Shown piece after piece: positions 42,090 to 50,148 of a stretch of DNA of 64,000 nucleotides. The notes beneath the pieces are model-generated. The model did not search any database, was not told the origin of the DNA, and saw only the letters and a program-made list of their open reading frames with translations. This DNA comes from Shouchella xiaoxiensis. Lineage in GTDB: Bacteria; Bacillota; Bacilli; Bacillales; Bacillaceae_D. The position numbers were made by a program, and so were the translations under genes. Position 1 is the first letter of the stretch. Each line of letters starts with the position of its first letter. The stretch is from the NCBI RefSeq assembly GCF_016907895.1, contig NZ_JAFBCV010000015.1, positions 1-64,000 on the forward strand. Direction: 5' to 3'.

Positions 42090-42968
42090 ATGATTGTTTG
42101 TTCTGAAGTGGAGAAGAAAATTGATTCCACCTTTTCCGTTGGTCCATTAACGTTAACGGTCGAACCAGGCATCGTTACCGCTTTAGTCGGTTCAAATGGT
42201 TCAGGAAAAAGCTCACTATTACGGCTGATTTCAGGCCTTATTCAACCTGATCAAGGTTCAATATCCCGTTTTCAAAGAGAGGAAACGAACTGGCGCGAGA
42301 AAATAGCATTTATCCCTCAGTCGAGTAAGGGTTTTGAGAAATATACACTCGGCCATCTTGCTGCAATTCATCAAGTAGGCTTTAAGAATTGGGATCAGAA
42401 GAAGTTCGAATCATTACTTAAGCGATACGATCTCCCAGTTGATAAAGATGTGGAGGAGCTGTCGGGTGGGATGCAGCGTCAAGCGCTTGCAGTTCTCGCA
42501 TTATCAAGGAGCTCAACAATGTTAATCATGGATGAACCATTGGCTGGAGTCGATGTCCATGCACAGGAGCGGCTTCAGCAAGACTGGCTTACTTATTTAG
42601 AAGAAGATCCAATCAGATCGATTGTTTTTGCAACGCATGTGCCGGATGAAATAAAGGATTTAGCTGATCAAATAATCTGTATGAACGCAGGTCATCTTGT
42701 TGGCAAGTATGAAAAAGATGAGTTGCTCTCACGCTATGCTCGTTTTTGGACGAATGAATCAATTGAGCAGGTACGAAACCTTGAAGGCGTTCATTCCGTA
42801 TTTGAGAGAGGACCTCAAGTAGAAATCCTTTCAGAAGACCGTGAGAAAACAGAGTTAGCGCTCCTCGAGAAGCAACTAAATGTGACGCTGATTCAACCGA
42901 TGAAAATGGCAGAAATTCTAAGAATGTTATTAAAAGAAGGAGAGGAAATAAATGACGCTCATTATTAA
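42090..42968 (+). CDS. ABC transporter ATPase (YtrB-like)
   Basis: 292 residues: Walker A GSNGSGKSS (about 36-44), signature LSGGMQRQ (about 130-137), Walker B MLIMDEP (about 149-155), and switch His in FATHVPDE. A C-terminal extension of about 75 residues (EGVHSVFERGPQVEILSED) is typical of drug/lantibiotic-type ATPases. It starts 1 bp after the GntR stop, with AAGGAGGG upstream, and overlaps the next gene by 17 bp. Likely partner: the membrane protein encoded at 40960. Confidence 0.88.
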   Translation: MIVCSEVEKKIDSTFSVGPLTLTVEPGIVTALVGSNGSGKSSLLRLISGLIQPDQGSISRFQREETNWREKIAFIPQSSKGFEKYTLGHLAAIHQVGFKNWDQKKFESLLKRYDLPVDKDVEELSGGMQRQALAVLALSRSSTMLIMDEPLAGVDVHAQERLQQDWLTYLEEDPIRSIVFATHVPDEIKDLADQIICMNAGHLVGKYEKDELLSRYARFWTNESIEQVRNLEGVHSVFERGPQVEILSEDREKTELALLEKQLNVTLIQPMKMAEILRMLLKEGEEINDAHY

Positions 42969-43854
42969 TGATGTAAAAAAGAAGTTCGGGCAGCACCACG
43001 CAGTTGACGGAATATCACTTCAGGTAGAAAAAGGCTCAATGTTTGGCATGTTAGGAGCAAACGGAGCAGGAAAAACAACGACCTTTCGAATGATTTTAGG
43101 TCTGCTTGATCCAACTGAAGGGGACGTAAAGTGGAATGGAAATAGACTTTCCTATAAATATACAAACTTAATTGGTTATTTGCCGGAAGAAAGAGGCTTG
43201 TATCCTAAATTAACCGTTCGTGATCAGCTTATTTATTTAGGGAAATTAAAGGGCATGAAGAAAAACGCCATTATTGAAGAAATGAAGTTTTGGCTGGCCC
43301 GCTTTAAAGTAGAGGAGTATGAAACGAAGAAAGTAGAAGAGTTATCAAAAGGAAACCAGCAGAAGATCCAGTTCATTGCGGCTGTTTTACATAAGCCTGA
43401 ATTATTAATTCTTGATGAACCTTTTAGCGGGCTAGACCCAGTCAATTCTGACATGCTGAAAGCTGCCGTTCGTTATTTACAAGAGCAGCAAACAACAATT
43501 GTCTTCTCCAGTCACCAAATGCGTAATGTAGAAGAAATGTGTGAAGACATTATGATGCTAAAACGAGGTAAGGCGGTTCTGCACGGTAATTTGAACGAGA
43601 TTAAACGTAGTTATGGCATGAAGTCTGTGTCCATTCGCGCTGATTTTGATTTAACATTTCTTAAAAACAGTCCACATGTTGATAAGTTTACGGAGGCAAA
43701 AAATGGTGTAACGGTTCAGGTGGAAAATGAAGAGAAAGCGAAAATCATTTTTCAAGAACTAGCCGAAAAAGGTTTTGTACGTAAGTTTGAAGTAGAAGAA
43801 CCAAGCTTGCATGACATCTTTATTGACAAGGTAGGAGGGGACGCAAATGAATAA
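42952..43854 (+). CDS. ABC-2 exporter ATPase (YhaQ/NatA-like)
   Basis: 300 residues with Walker A GANGAGKTT (about 37-45), LSKGNQQKIQ as a variant signature, Walker B LLILDEPFSGLDP and switch His FSSHQ. LPEERGLYPKLTVRDQL and the C-terminal regulatory region match the YhaQ/NatA group, partners of NatB-type permeases that expel sodium or cell-wall-active compounds. RBS GGAGAGG. Overlaps the permease gene by 8 bp. Confidence 0.9.
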   Translation: MTLIINDVKKKFGQHHAVDGISLQVEKGSMFGMLGANGAGKTTTFRMILGLLDPTEGDVKWNGNRLSYKYTNLIGYLPEERGLYPKLTVRDQLIYLGKLKGMKKNAIIEEMKFWLARFKVEEYETKKVEELSKGNQQKIQFIAAVLHKPELLILDEPFSGLDPVNSDMLKAAVRYLQEQQTTIVFSSHQMRNVEEMCEDIMMLKRGKAVLHGNLNEIKRSYGMKSVSIRADFDLTFLKNSPHVDKFTEAKNGVTVQVENEEKAKIIFQELAEKGFVRKFEVEEPSLHDIFIDKVGGDANE

Positions 43855-45097
43855 TTTCTGGACGATTGTTGGTCATACCGCATCAAGCCGTTTAAAAACA
43901 AAGTCTTTTGTTATCTCTACAATTATAACAATGGTTTTGATTATAGGAATTGTTAATATCGGTACGATTATTGATCTTTTTTCTGGAGATGATGAAGGCT
44001 CAACGCAAAATATAGCAGTCGTAGATGAATCTGATGGCGCAACAGAAATTGCCGAGGCGTTAGCAGCGCCACCAGAGGATGAAGAAGCATACATTTATCA
44101 GCTTATTAATCAACCTTTGGATACGGTAATCGAAGAAGCTAGAGATGGCGAATATGATGGCGTTGTTCAGTTAACCGGAACAACGGAAACACTTAATGCG
44201 ACGTTTTATGGAGAAAACAATGGCATGGCGATGGATGTCCAGCAAGAGGTCCAACGCTTAAAAGAAGGCTATATGACGAGTGAACTGGATATTGATGAAG
44301 CTCAGCTTGCAGCGGTGTATCAACCGATTGGTTTTGAGCAGATGTCTCTTGAAGACGGAGAAGCAACTGAGTCAGCAGGTATGGGGATTGAAGCGAATAT
44401 AACTGTATTCGCAGTTGCATACGTACTGTTCTTTATCATCATTACGTACAGCACGATGATCGCTACGGAAGTCGCAACAGAGAAATCGTCACGCGTAATG
44501 GAGTTAATTGTTTCAAGCGTCAACCCGATTGTGCAGATGTTTGCCAAATTAACCGGGATTGGCTTGACCGCATTTATAAATATTGTAACGATACTAGTTG
44601 CAGGTATAATTGGAATCTATGTAGGTGGCAATACGATATCGGACTTTTTATCAAGTGATTTCATTGATATAACCTTAATCGGCTATGGACTCATTGTACT
44701 GTTTCTCGGCTACTTCTTATTCGGTGGTATTGCAGCAATGCTTGGTGCACTAGTAAGTCGAACAGAAGATGTGCAACAAGCGGTACAGCCTTTGATTTAT
44801 CTGGCGATGATTGGATTCTTTATTGTCACATTTGGAATGAGCAATGCTGAAGCAGCGTTTGTTAAAGTAGCCTCATACATCCCATTCTTTACACCACAGT
44901 TGATTGTGCTGCGTATTGGTTCTGGCACAATTGAAGTGTGGGAAATCGCATTACTATTAGTGATTCTGGCTATTAGTGCAGTAATTGTGAACCTTGTCGC
45001 CGCACGAGTCTATAAAGGTGGCGTGTTAATGCACGGAAAATTCTCCTTTAAAAATGGGATTAAACAGGCACTTGTTTTATCGAAAAAAGAAAAATAA
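43847..45097 (+). CDS. ABC-2 exporter permease (YhaP/NatB-like)
   Basis: 416 residues in the classic ABC-2 layout: an N-terminal helix (about 20-43), a large acidic extracytoplasmic domain (about 45-180), then five C-terminal helices with ATEKSSRVMELIVSSVNPIVQMFAKLTGIG at the coupling region (about 206-235). This resembles NatB/YhaP sodium-export permeases. Last gene of the operon. No clear terminator follows, so some read-through into the yidC leader is possible. Confidence 0.9.
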   Translation: MNNFWTIVGHTASSRLKTKSFVISTIITMVLIIGIVNIGTIIDLFSGDDEGSTQNIAVVDESDGATEIAEALAAPPEDEEAYIYQLINQPLDTVIEEARDGEYDGVVQLTGTTETLNATFYGENNGMAMDVQQEVQRLKEGYMTSELDIDEAQLAAVYQPIGFEQMSLEDGEATESAGMGIEANITVFAVAYVLFFIIITYSTMIATEVATEKSSRVMELIVSSVNPIVQMFAKLTGIGLTAFINIVTILVAGIIGIYVGGNTISDFLSSDFIDITLIGYGLIVLFLGYFLFGGIAAMLGALVSRTEDVQQAVQPLIYLAMIGFFIVTFGMSNAEAAFVKVASYIPFFTPQLIVLRIGSGTIEVWEIALLLVILAISAVIVNLVAARVYKGGVLMHGKFSFKNGIKQALVLSKKEK

Positions 45098-45115
45098 AGA
45101 TCCTTTTAAACAGGT

Positions 45116-45144
45116 TTGTTCTTGGTAGACGAGTGTGGTAAGAT
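45116..45144 (+). promoter_or_regulatory. Probable promoter of the mifM-like/yidC transcript
   Basis: TTGTTC (45116-45121), 17 bp, TAAGAT (45139-45144), about 35 bp upstream of the small gene's start. Confidence 0.5.
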
Positions 45145-45184
45145 GGAAATATTGTGAAGCGGGATGATGGGAGGTGAAAGAGGG

Positions 45185-45445
45185 ATGCTTGATATTTTTA
45201 TGGAATTGACGCTTCTTTGGTTAAGTGTTGGTTTACTTGTTCCGATCATGGCTTGTTTAGCATATGAAAACATTCGACTCCATCGAATTCATGTGAAAAT
45301 GAACCGGACGGTACGAAACACTGATACGACAGGGCGTTTGAAGTTAATGCCTCTTTCACCCGTTTTTATTCGAGTCAGACCAAAGATTCCATATTTCCGC
45401 GATAAAAGCTGCCAAGATGATGATGACCTGTTCTTTGTTGTCTAA
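45185..45445 (+). CDS. MifM-like regulatory nascent peptide upstream of yidC
   Basis: 86 residues: one N-terminal membrane helix (about 8-27), a basic cytosolic middle, and a C-terminus with Arg63-Val-Arg-Pro-Lys-Ile-Pro-Tyr-Phe-Arg then Asp78-Asp81 and LFFVV. MifM of B. subtilis has the same plan (one membrane helix, an Arg/hydrophobic segment, an acidic DEED cluster near the end); it arrests its own translation unless YidC inserts it. Directly behind it lies a yidC gene whose RBS is paired with this gene's last codons (45428-45443). ATG 45185 is preferred over 45164 because GGAGGTG lies suitably upstream. The sequence itself is not closely similar to MifM as I remember it, so function is inferred from layout. 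Confidence 0.7.
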   Translation: MLDIFMELTLLWLSVGLLVPIMACLAYENIRLHRIHVKMNRTVRNTDTTGRLKLMPLSPVFIRVRPKIPYFRDKSCQDDDDLFFVV

Positions 45446-45479
45446 GGAGATTCAGCTAGAGACAACAAAGGAGGAACAG
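45428..45479 (+). promoter_or_regulatory. Stem sequestering the yidC Shine-Dalgarno sequence
   Basis: CTGTTCTTTGTTGTCT (45428-45443, the last codons of the small gene) is complementary to 45460-45479 over 16 bp with a 4-nt bulge in the second arm; the bulge and its flanks are the AAAGGAGG (45467-45474) of the yidC gene. The 16-nt loop holds the small gene's stop and another AAGGAG. A ribosome stalled near codons 78-82 would cover the first arm and free the RBS. Confidence 0.8.
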
Positions 45480-45486
45480 ATAAAAG

Positions 45487-46281
45487 ATGAAAAGAAGAGT
45501 GTTACTGACGGCTAGTTTACTGATGATGGCGCTTGTATTAGCTGCCTGTGGAGTAAACGAGCCAATTACCGCAGAATCTGAAGGGTTCTGGAATTCGTTT
45601 TTTGTATACCCAATGTCTTTTTTAATTCAATGGTTTTCTGATTTAACCGGGGGTCATTTTGGTTGGGGAATTGTTATTGTCACGATTTTAATTCGACTGC
45701 TAATCTTGCCACTTGCGTTAAAATCACAGAAAAGCTCGCGAGCGATGCAGGCGTTACGTCCACAAATGCAGGAGATCCAAGAGCGTATGAAAGCTGCTGC
45801 GGGTAACCCTGAAAAGCAAAGAGAAGTACAAGCTGAGATGATCGGGCTTTACCAAAAGAATGGCGTTAATCCTGCTGCGGGTTGTTTACCTGCCATTGTT
45901 CAAATCCCAATTGTTATGGCTTTATACTTTGCGATCATGCGCACGGAAGCAATTGGTATGGGACCTGAAAGTGATTTTCTATGGTTTAACTTAGGCGAAG
46001 TCGATTATGTTCTACCGTTCATCGCTGGTTTAACGACGTTTATTCAGTTCAAGATGTCAATGAGCCAAATGCCTGCAAACCCATTAGGTGAAGGAATGCC
46101 AAATCCAATGAGCATTATGCTGTGGATTTTACCAGTGATGATTATCATCGCCGGATTAACTTTACCTTCTGCACTAGCCCTTTACTGGGTTATCGGTAAT
46201 ATCTTCATGATTATTCAAACGTACTTCATTATTGTCAGACCGAACATGACGAAGGAAGATGTTAAAGAAGATCGAGCATAA
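45487..46281 (+). CDS. yidC2: Membrane protein insertase YidC/OxaA paralog
   Basis: 264 residues: a lipoprotein signal with lipobox LAAC (Cys21), then five membrane helices in the 60-kDa inner membrane protein domain. The hydrophilic-groove Arg70 is in VTILIRLLILPLALKSQKSSRAMQ; AAGCLPAIVQIPIVMALYFAI (about 136-156) is family-typical. It inserts small membrane proteins. No rnpA or jag gene is adjacent, so this is not the spoIIIJ locus but probably the inducible YidC2 (YqjG type). Spacing from AAAGGAGG to ATG is 12 nt. Expression is probably controlled by the upstream peptide and stem. Confidence 0.92.
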   Translation: MKRRVLLTASLLMMALVLAACGVNEPITAESEGFWNSFFVYPMSFLIQWFSDLTGGHFGWGIVIVTILIRLLILPLALKSQKSSRAMQALRPQMQEIQERMKAAAGNPEKQREVQAEMIGLYQKNGVNPAAGCLPAIVQIPIVMALYFAIMRTEAIGMGPESDFLWFNLGEVDYVLPFIAGLTTFIQFKMSMSQMPANPLGEGMPNPMSIMLWILPVMIIIAGLTLPSALALYWVIGNIFMIIQTYFIIVRPNMTKEDVKEDRA

Positions 46282-46282
46282 G

Positions 46283-46313
46283 AAAAAAAGCGCCCAAGGG
46301 CGCTTTTTTTTAT
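46283..46313. terminator. Bidirectional terminator between yidC and hemQ
   Basis: AAAAAAAGCGCCC pairs with GGGCGCTTTTTTT around AA. Confidence 0.94.
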
Positions 46314-47059
46314 ACGTAAAAGTAATGAGCAAGCTGTTCTTTTTCAAGAATATTTCCGACGTAGAACGAGCCAAATTCGCCATAACGTGCAGAAACTTCA
46401 TCAAAGCGCATTTCATAAACAAGCTTTTTAAACTGCAGCACGTCATCTGAGAATAACGTCACGCCCCATTCCCAATCATCAAATCCGACAGAGCCAGAGA
46501 TGATTTGTTTTACAATTCCAGCATAGCCTCGACCAATCATACCGTGACTGCGCATCAAGTCTTTGCGCTGATCCATCGGCAGCATATACCAATTGTCTTC
46601 ACCTTGTCTGCGCTTGTCCATCGGATAAAAGCAGACATGCTTCCAACGCGGGAGCTGTGGGTATAAGCGTGAACGTACATGTGGATTTTGATATGGATCT
46701 TCATTGGAGTCGCCAGCTAAGTAATTGCTAAGTTCGACAACTGAGACGTACGAATAAGTTGGAATGGTGTAGCTAGCTAAACCTGATTTATCGAGCGCAA
46801 GCTCAATCACGTTTAATTCTTCCATTGTTGGACGTAGAACCATAATCATTAAGTCCGCTTTTTGCCCAACGATTGAATAAAGCGCATGGCTTCCTTTTCC
46901 TTCTGATTCGGTTTGATTCCAGTTATCAAGTAGGGCAGTAAATTCATTTATCATTTGTTCCCGTTCTTCTGAAGGTACCGTCTTCCAAGAGGTCCAATCA
47001 ATCTTACGGAAATCATGTAAAACATACCAACCATCAAGCGTTTTTGCTGCTTCGTTCAT
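46310..47059 (-). CDS. hemQ: Coproheme decarboxylase HemQ (ChdC)
   Basis: 249 residues of the chlorite-dismutase-like fold. It makes heme b from coproheme in the coproporphyrin-dependent pathway of Gram-positive bacteria. Landmarks: [11 protein letters not shown] at the start, [15 protein letters not shown] with the catalytic Tyr near 145, [13 protein letters not shown], and [12 protein letters not shown] with the proximal His near 172, then [17 protein letters not shown]. Position beside pta and lipL matches B. subtilis ywfI. ATG 47059 with GGAGGGTG upstream. A single transcript with the upstream enoyl-CoA hydratase gene is possible (73-bp gap). Confidence 0.95.
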   Translation of the reverse strand: MNEAAKTLDGWYVLHDFRKIDWTSWKTVPSEEREQMINEFTALLDNWNQTESEGKGSHALYSIVGQKADLMIMVLRPTMEELNVIELALDKSGLASYTIPTYSYVSVVELSNYLAGDSNEDPYQNPHVRSRLYPQLPRWKHVCFYPMDKRRQGEDNWYMLPMDQRKDLMRSHGMIGRGYAGIVKQIISGSVGFDDWEWGVTLFSDDVLQFKKLVYEMRFDEVSARYGEFGSFYVGNILEKEQLAHYFYV

Positions 47060-47132
47060 GTGACACCCTCCTAAATAGCATTAATCTACTTCAACTATAC
47101 CACATGAGGATACCATTTTTTAAATGAACAAA

Positions 47133-47882
47133 TTAACGACTTTTTTTATTCACAAAATGAGCAAGCGCCATGCGGTGTTCTTTGGATTCACTTGCTTCTC
47201 TTTGTGCTGTAACTTCACGTTCTAATACCTCAGCTAAATGGTGGTCAAAACTTTCTCTGAAATTTTCTTTCATTAAACGGTACGCTGTAGGTGGGAGTTT
47301 TTTGCAACGCTCGACATACGTATCTAACTCCCCGATGCTATTGATTAACCCAATTGATTTAGCTTCATTTACGTCAAATGTGTCCTTTAGCGCAAGCTCA
47401 AGCGCGGTTGGATAACCGACGAGTCTTGGCAGGAAGTAAGATGCTCCAGCATCTGGTACAAGCCCAATCTTTAAAAATCCAAGTCCAAAGACCGCTTCTT
47501 TATTAGCTACTCGATAATCACAGGCGAGGGCAATGCTTAATCCGGCGCCAACAGCAATTCCGTTAATAGATGCAATAATTGGCTTGCCAATATGTGACAT
47601 TAATGTGATCAACCGATTGTACGTTTCTCTTAGGACGCGGCCATAATTAAAATTCTCAATATCATTAAGATCGACTGCTTTTAAATCAGCCCCTGAACAG
47701 AATGCATCTCCGCTACCGGTTAAGACAATGACCTTTACATCTTTTCGTTCATCTGCTTCTTCAAATGCATCATAAAGCTGTTCGTGCGCCTCTTGGTTTA
47801 AGGCATTTTTTACTTCGGGGCGGTTTAGTGTAATCGTCGCAACATCGTTTTCTACATGTAAGGTAACAACTTCTGTATTCAT
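47133..47882 (-). CDS. Enoyl-CoA hydratase/isomerase family protein
   Basis: 249 residues of the crotonase fold. Oxyanion-hole residues are in SGDAFCSGADLKA (about 56-68) and INGIAVGAGLSIALACDYRVA (about 105-125). The general-base Glu pair of classical hydratases is not obvious: the second position reads PDAGASYFLPRLVG (about 142-155), closer to PaaG/PaaB-like isomerases. It acts on acyl-CoA thioesters; the substrate is unknown. No fatty-acid oxidation genes are nearby. Confidence 0.88.
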   Translation of the reverse strand: MNTEVVTLHVENDVATITLNRPEVKNALNQEAHEQLYDAFEEADERKDVKVIVLTGSGDAFCSGADLKAVDLNDIENFNYGRVLRETYNRLITLMSHIGKPIIASINGIAVGAGLSIALACDYRVANKEAVFGLGFLKIGLVPDAGASYFLPRLVGYPTALELALKDTFDVNEAKSIGLINSIGELDTYVERCKKLPPTAYRLMKENFRESFDHHLAEVLEREVTAQREASESKEHRMALAHFVNKKSR

Positions 47883-47955
47883 AAGATCCTCCTGATTTTT
47901 TCATTCATTCTACCTTAAATCATTCGCTAAAGAATGACAAATACCCTCTTTTTGA

Positions 47956-47970
47956 ATGTAAGCGCAATCT
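47956..47970 (+). promoter_or_regulatory. CcpA cre site upstream of pta
   Basis: ATGTAAGCGCAATCT matches the cre consensus WTGNAARCGNWWWCA at all but the last defined position. B. subtilis pta is activated by CcpA from an upstream cre. Confidence 0.7.
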
Positions 47971-48080
47971 AAATGTCTATTTTTAAAATTGACGCTTTAC
48001 GTAAGTCGGTTTCCTTTTTTATTAAACAAGGGTATCCTAAAATAGAGGTAGATTGAAATAAAATAAGGGGGTTTTTAAAC

Positions 48081-49073
48081 GTGAGCGATTTATTTGCTGA
48101 CATTAAACAGCAGGTAGGGTCACTTAAGCCAAGCATTGTTTTGCCTGAGGGCACAGATGAGCGGGTGTTGGAAGCGGCGGTTAAGCTTTTAACAGACCAA
48201 GTAGTTGAACCAATTGTGATTGGAAATAAAGACGAGATTGCGTCTCTTGCAGATAAATTGAATTTAATTATTGCCGATTTAACGATTATTGATCCGAAAA
48301 CCTATTCCCATTTAGATGAGATGGTTGAGGCTTTTGTTGAGCGTCGTAAAGGAAAAGAAACAGAAGAGTCGGCGCGCAAGCTGTTAATGGATGTTAACTA
48401 TTTTGGAACGATGCTTGTTTATATGGAAAAAGCAGATGGTCTTGTAAGTGGTGCTGCTCATTCAACAGGTGATACGGTACGCCCTGCCTTGCAAATCATT
48501 AAAACGCAACCAGGCATTAAGCGTACATCTGGTGTGTTTGTTATGGTGAAAGAGGACAAGAAATTTGTTTTCGGAGATTGCGCAATTAACATTTCTCCAA
48601 ATGAAGAAGAGCTTGCTGAGATTGCAACCGCAACGGCTGATACAGCTAAATTATTTGGGATTGATCCTAAAGTTGCGATGTTAAGTTTTTCAACGCTTGG
48701 CTCTGCATCTTCACAGGAAACGCAAAAAGTTTCCGCAGCGACAAAGCTTGCACAAGAAAGCCGTCCAGATCTTGTTATTGACGGCGAATTCCAATTTGAT
48801 GCAGCGTTTGTTCCAGCTGTCGCTCAGAAAAAGGCGCCAGATTCTCCATTAAAAGGAGAAGCAAACGTATTTATTTTCCCAAGTCTTGAGTCTGGGAACT
48901 TGGGTTATAAGATTGCCCAGCGTCTTGGTGGGTACGATGCGATTGGGCCAATCCTTCAAGGTTTAAACAAGCCTGTAAATGATTTGTCCCGTGGGTGTAA
49001 CGTTGATGATGTCTACAAATTAAGTCTCATCACTGCCATGCAGGCCATTACGCAAAAAGCGGCACATGTATAA
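48081..49073 (+). CDS. pta: Phosphate acetyltransferase
   Basis: A 330-residue short-form Pta that interconverts acetyl-CoA and acetyl phosphate in overflow metabolism. Landmarks: IVLPEGTDERVLEAA (about 19-33), ADGLVSGAAHSTGDTVRPALQIIKT (about 118-142), SFSTLGSASSQE (about 202-213) and DGEFQFDAA. GTG 48081 follows AAGGGGG. Neighbours hemQ and lipL are conserved with B. subtilis. Likely CcpA-activated through the upstream cre. Confidence 0.96.
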   Translation: MSDLFADIKQQVGSLKPSIVLPEGTDERVLEAAVKLLTDQVVEPIVIGNKDEIASLADKLNLIIADLTIIDPKTYSHLDEMVEAFVERRKGKETEESARKLLMDVNYFGTMLVYMEKADGLVSGAAHSTGDTVRPALQIIKTQPGIKRTSGVFVMVKEDKKFVFGDCAINISPNEEELAEIATATADTAKLFGIDPKVAMLSFSTLGSASSQETQKVSAATKLAQESRPDLVIDGEFQFDAAFVPAVAQKKAPDSPLKGEANVFIFPSLESGNLGYKIAQRLGGYDAIGPILQGLNKPVNDLSRGCNVDDVYKLSLITAMQAITQKAAHV

Positions 49074-49078
49074 TAGAT

Positions 49079-49112
49079 GAAAGCGTTCGGGATTTCCCGA
49101 ACGCTTTTTTTA
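49079..49112. terminator. Bidirectional terminator between pta and lipL
   Basis: AAAGCGTTCGGGA pairs with TCCCGAACGCTTTT, followed by T. Confidence 0.93.
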
Positions 49113-49937
49113 TGGACGCAAACAGCGGTTATGTCGATCGACCACTCGCTCAAGCTGAGCTTCATAAAGCAATTCTTCTTCAGCAGAAAGAGGATCTTCA
49201 TATAAGTGTAAATTAAGGGCATTTGCACTAGTTTTAGCTCGTTCAATAATTTGCGCAACGGTATAATTTTCATTTAGAAGTTCATTTAAAGAAGCCATTA
49301 CCACTGGTTCAATTTGTGGGTAGTCAAACTTTGGTTCACTGTCTTGCACGGCTATTTTATACATATTCTTTACAGCAATGGCTCTTGCTGAACCACTTCC
49401 AGTAACGCATAAATAAATTTGGACAGCAATGCCGTTTCGAATCCGCCTTTGGGAAATTCCTGCGAATTTCTTGCCGCCAATGCTTAAATCATAGCTTCCT
49501 GGACAGTAAGAGCCGATAATTTCACCTGTATCAATTTGCACCTGGGGAAACATATGGCGAATAAGAGACACCATCCGCTCATAGCCTTCATTAATTGAGA
49601 ACGTTGCTTCACCAGGAAAGATCAGCGAGATGTTTAATACACCTTTATCAAGATAAACAGCAAGTCCACCGGAATTGCGAACAACAACGTCAATGTGTTG
49701 CTTTTGTAAAAAAGTAAATGCCTCCTGAATATATGTCAATCTCGTGTCTTGTGTACCAAGGACAATTGTATCATTGTGTACCCAAAAGCGTAATGCAGAT
49801 TGATTTTTCTTACCAGCAATTGTGCAAAGCATATCATCATATGCAAACGAACGGAGTGCACTTTCGCCCATGTAATTCGTACTATTATCAACCATTCGGC
49901 ATTGTTCGAATGTGCCAGATGCAGACTGAAAAACCAT
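49110..49937 (-). CDS. lipL: Octanoyl-[GcvH]:protein N-octanoyltransferase LipL
   Basis: 275 residues of the BPL/LplA/LipB fold. It moves octanoyl groups from GcvH to E2 subunits in lipoate assembly. RNSGGLAVYLDKGVLNISLIF (about 88-108) is the acyl-binding block; the catalytic Cys145 is in GSYCPGSYDLSIGGKKFAGISQ (142-163). Gene order pta-lipL matches B. subtilis ywfL. ATG 49937, RBS AAGGGAAGG. Monocistronic. Confidence 0.93.
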   Translation of the reverse strand: MVFQSASGTFEQCRMVDNSTNYMGESALRSFAYDDMLCTIAGKKNQSALRFWVHNDTIVLGTQDTRLTYIQEAFTFLQKQHIDVVVRNSGGLAVYLDKGVLNISLIFPGEATFSINEGYERMVSLIRHMFPQVQIDTGEIIGSYCPGSYDLSIGGKKFAGISQRRIRNGIAVQIYLCVTGSGSARAIAVKNMYKIAVQDSEPKFDYPQIEPVVMASLNELLNENYTVAQIIERAKTSANALNLHLYEDPLSAEEELLYEAQLERVVDRHNRCLRP

Positions 49938-50148
49938 GAAATCCTTCCCTTCACCTAATTAATGCTAGTATACCATGAAAGAATCGTTCCTATAAAAAGG
50001 AAGTTGCGCAAATGCGATTCAACCGTTATACTGAAAAAAGTTTTACAAAGAAAGCGATTAACAAGATCGCCTTAAAAGAGAGAACATTATAGAGGGAAAC
50101 GATTGAACGATTGAACACTATTGCTTGTAGAAGATTGGGGGAAATTAG

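Noticed and set aside
50050-50066. cre-like sequence GAAAGCGATTAAC before the symporter gene
   Set aside because: At least three mismatches from the CcpA consensus in the best register.
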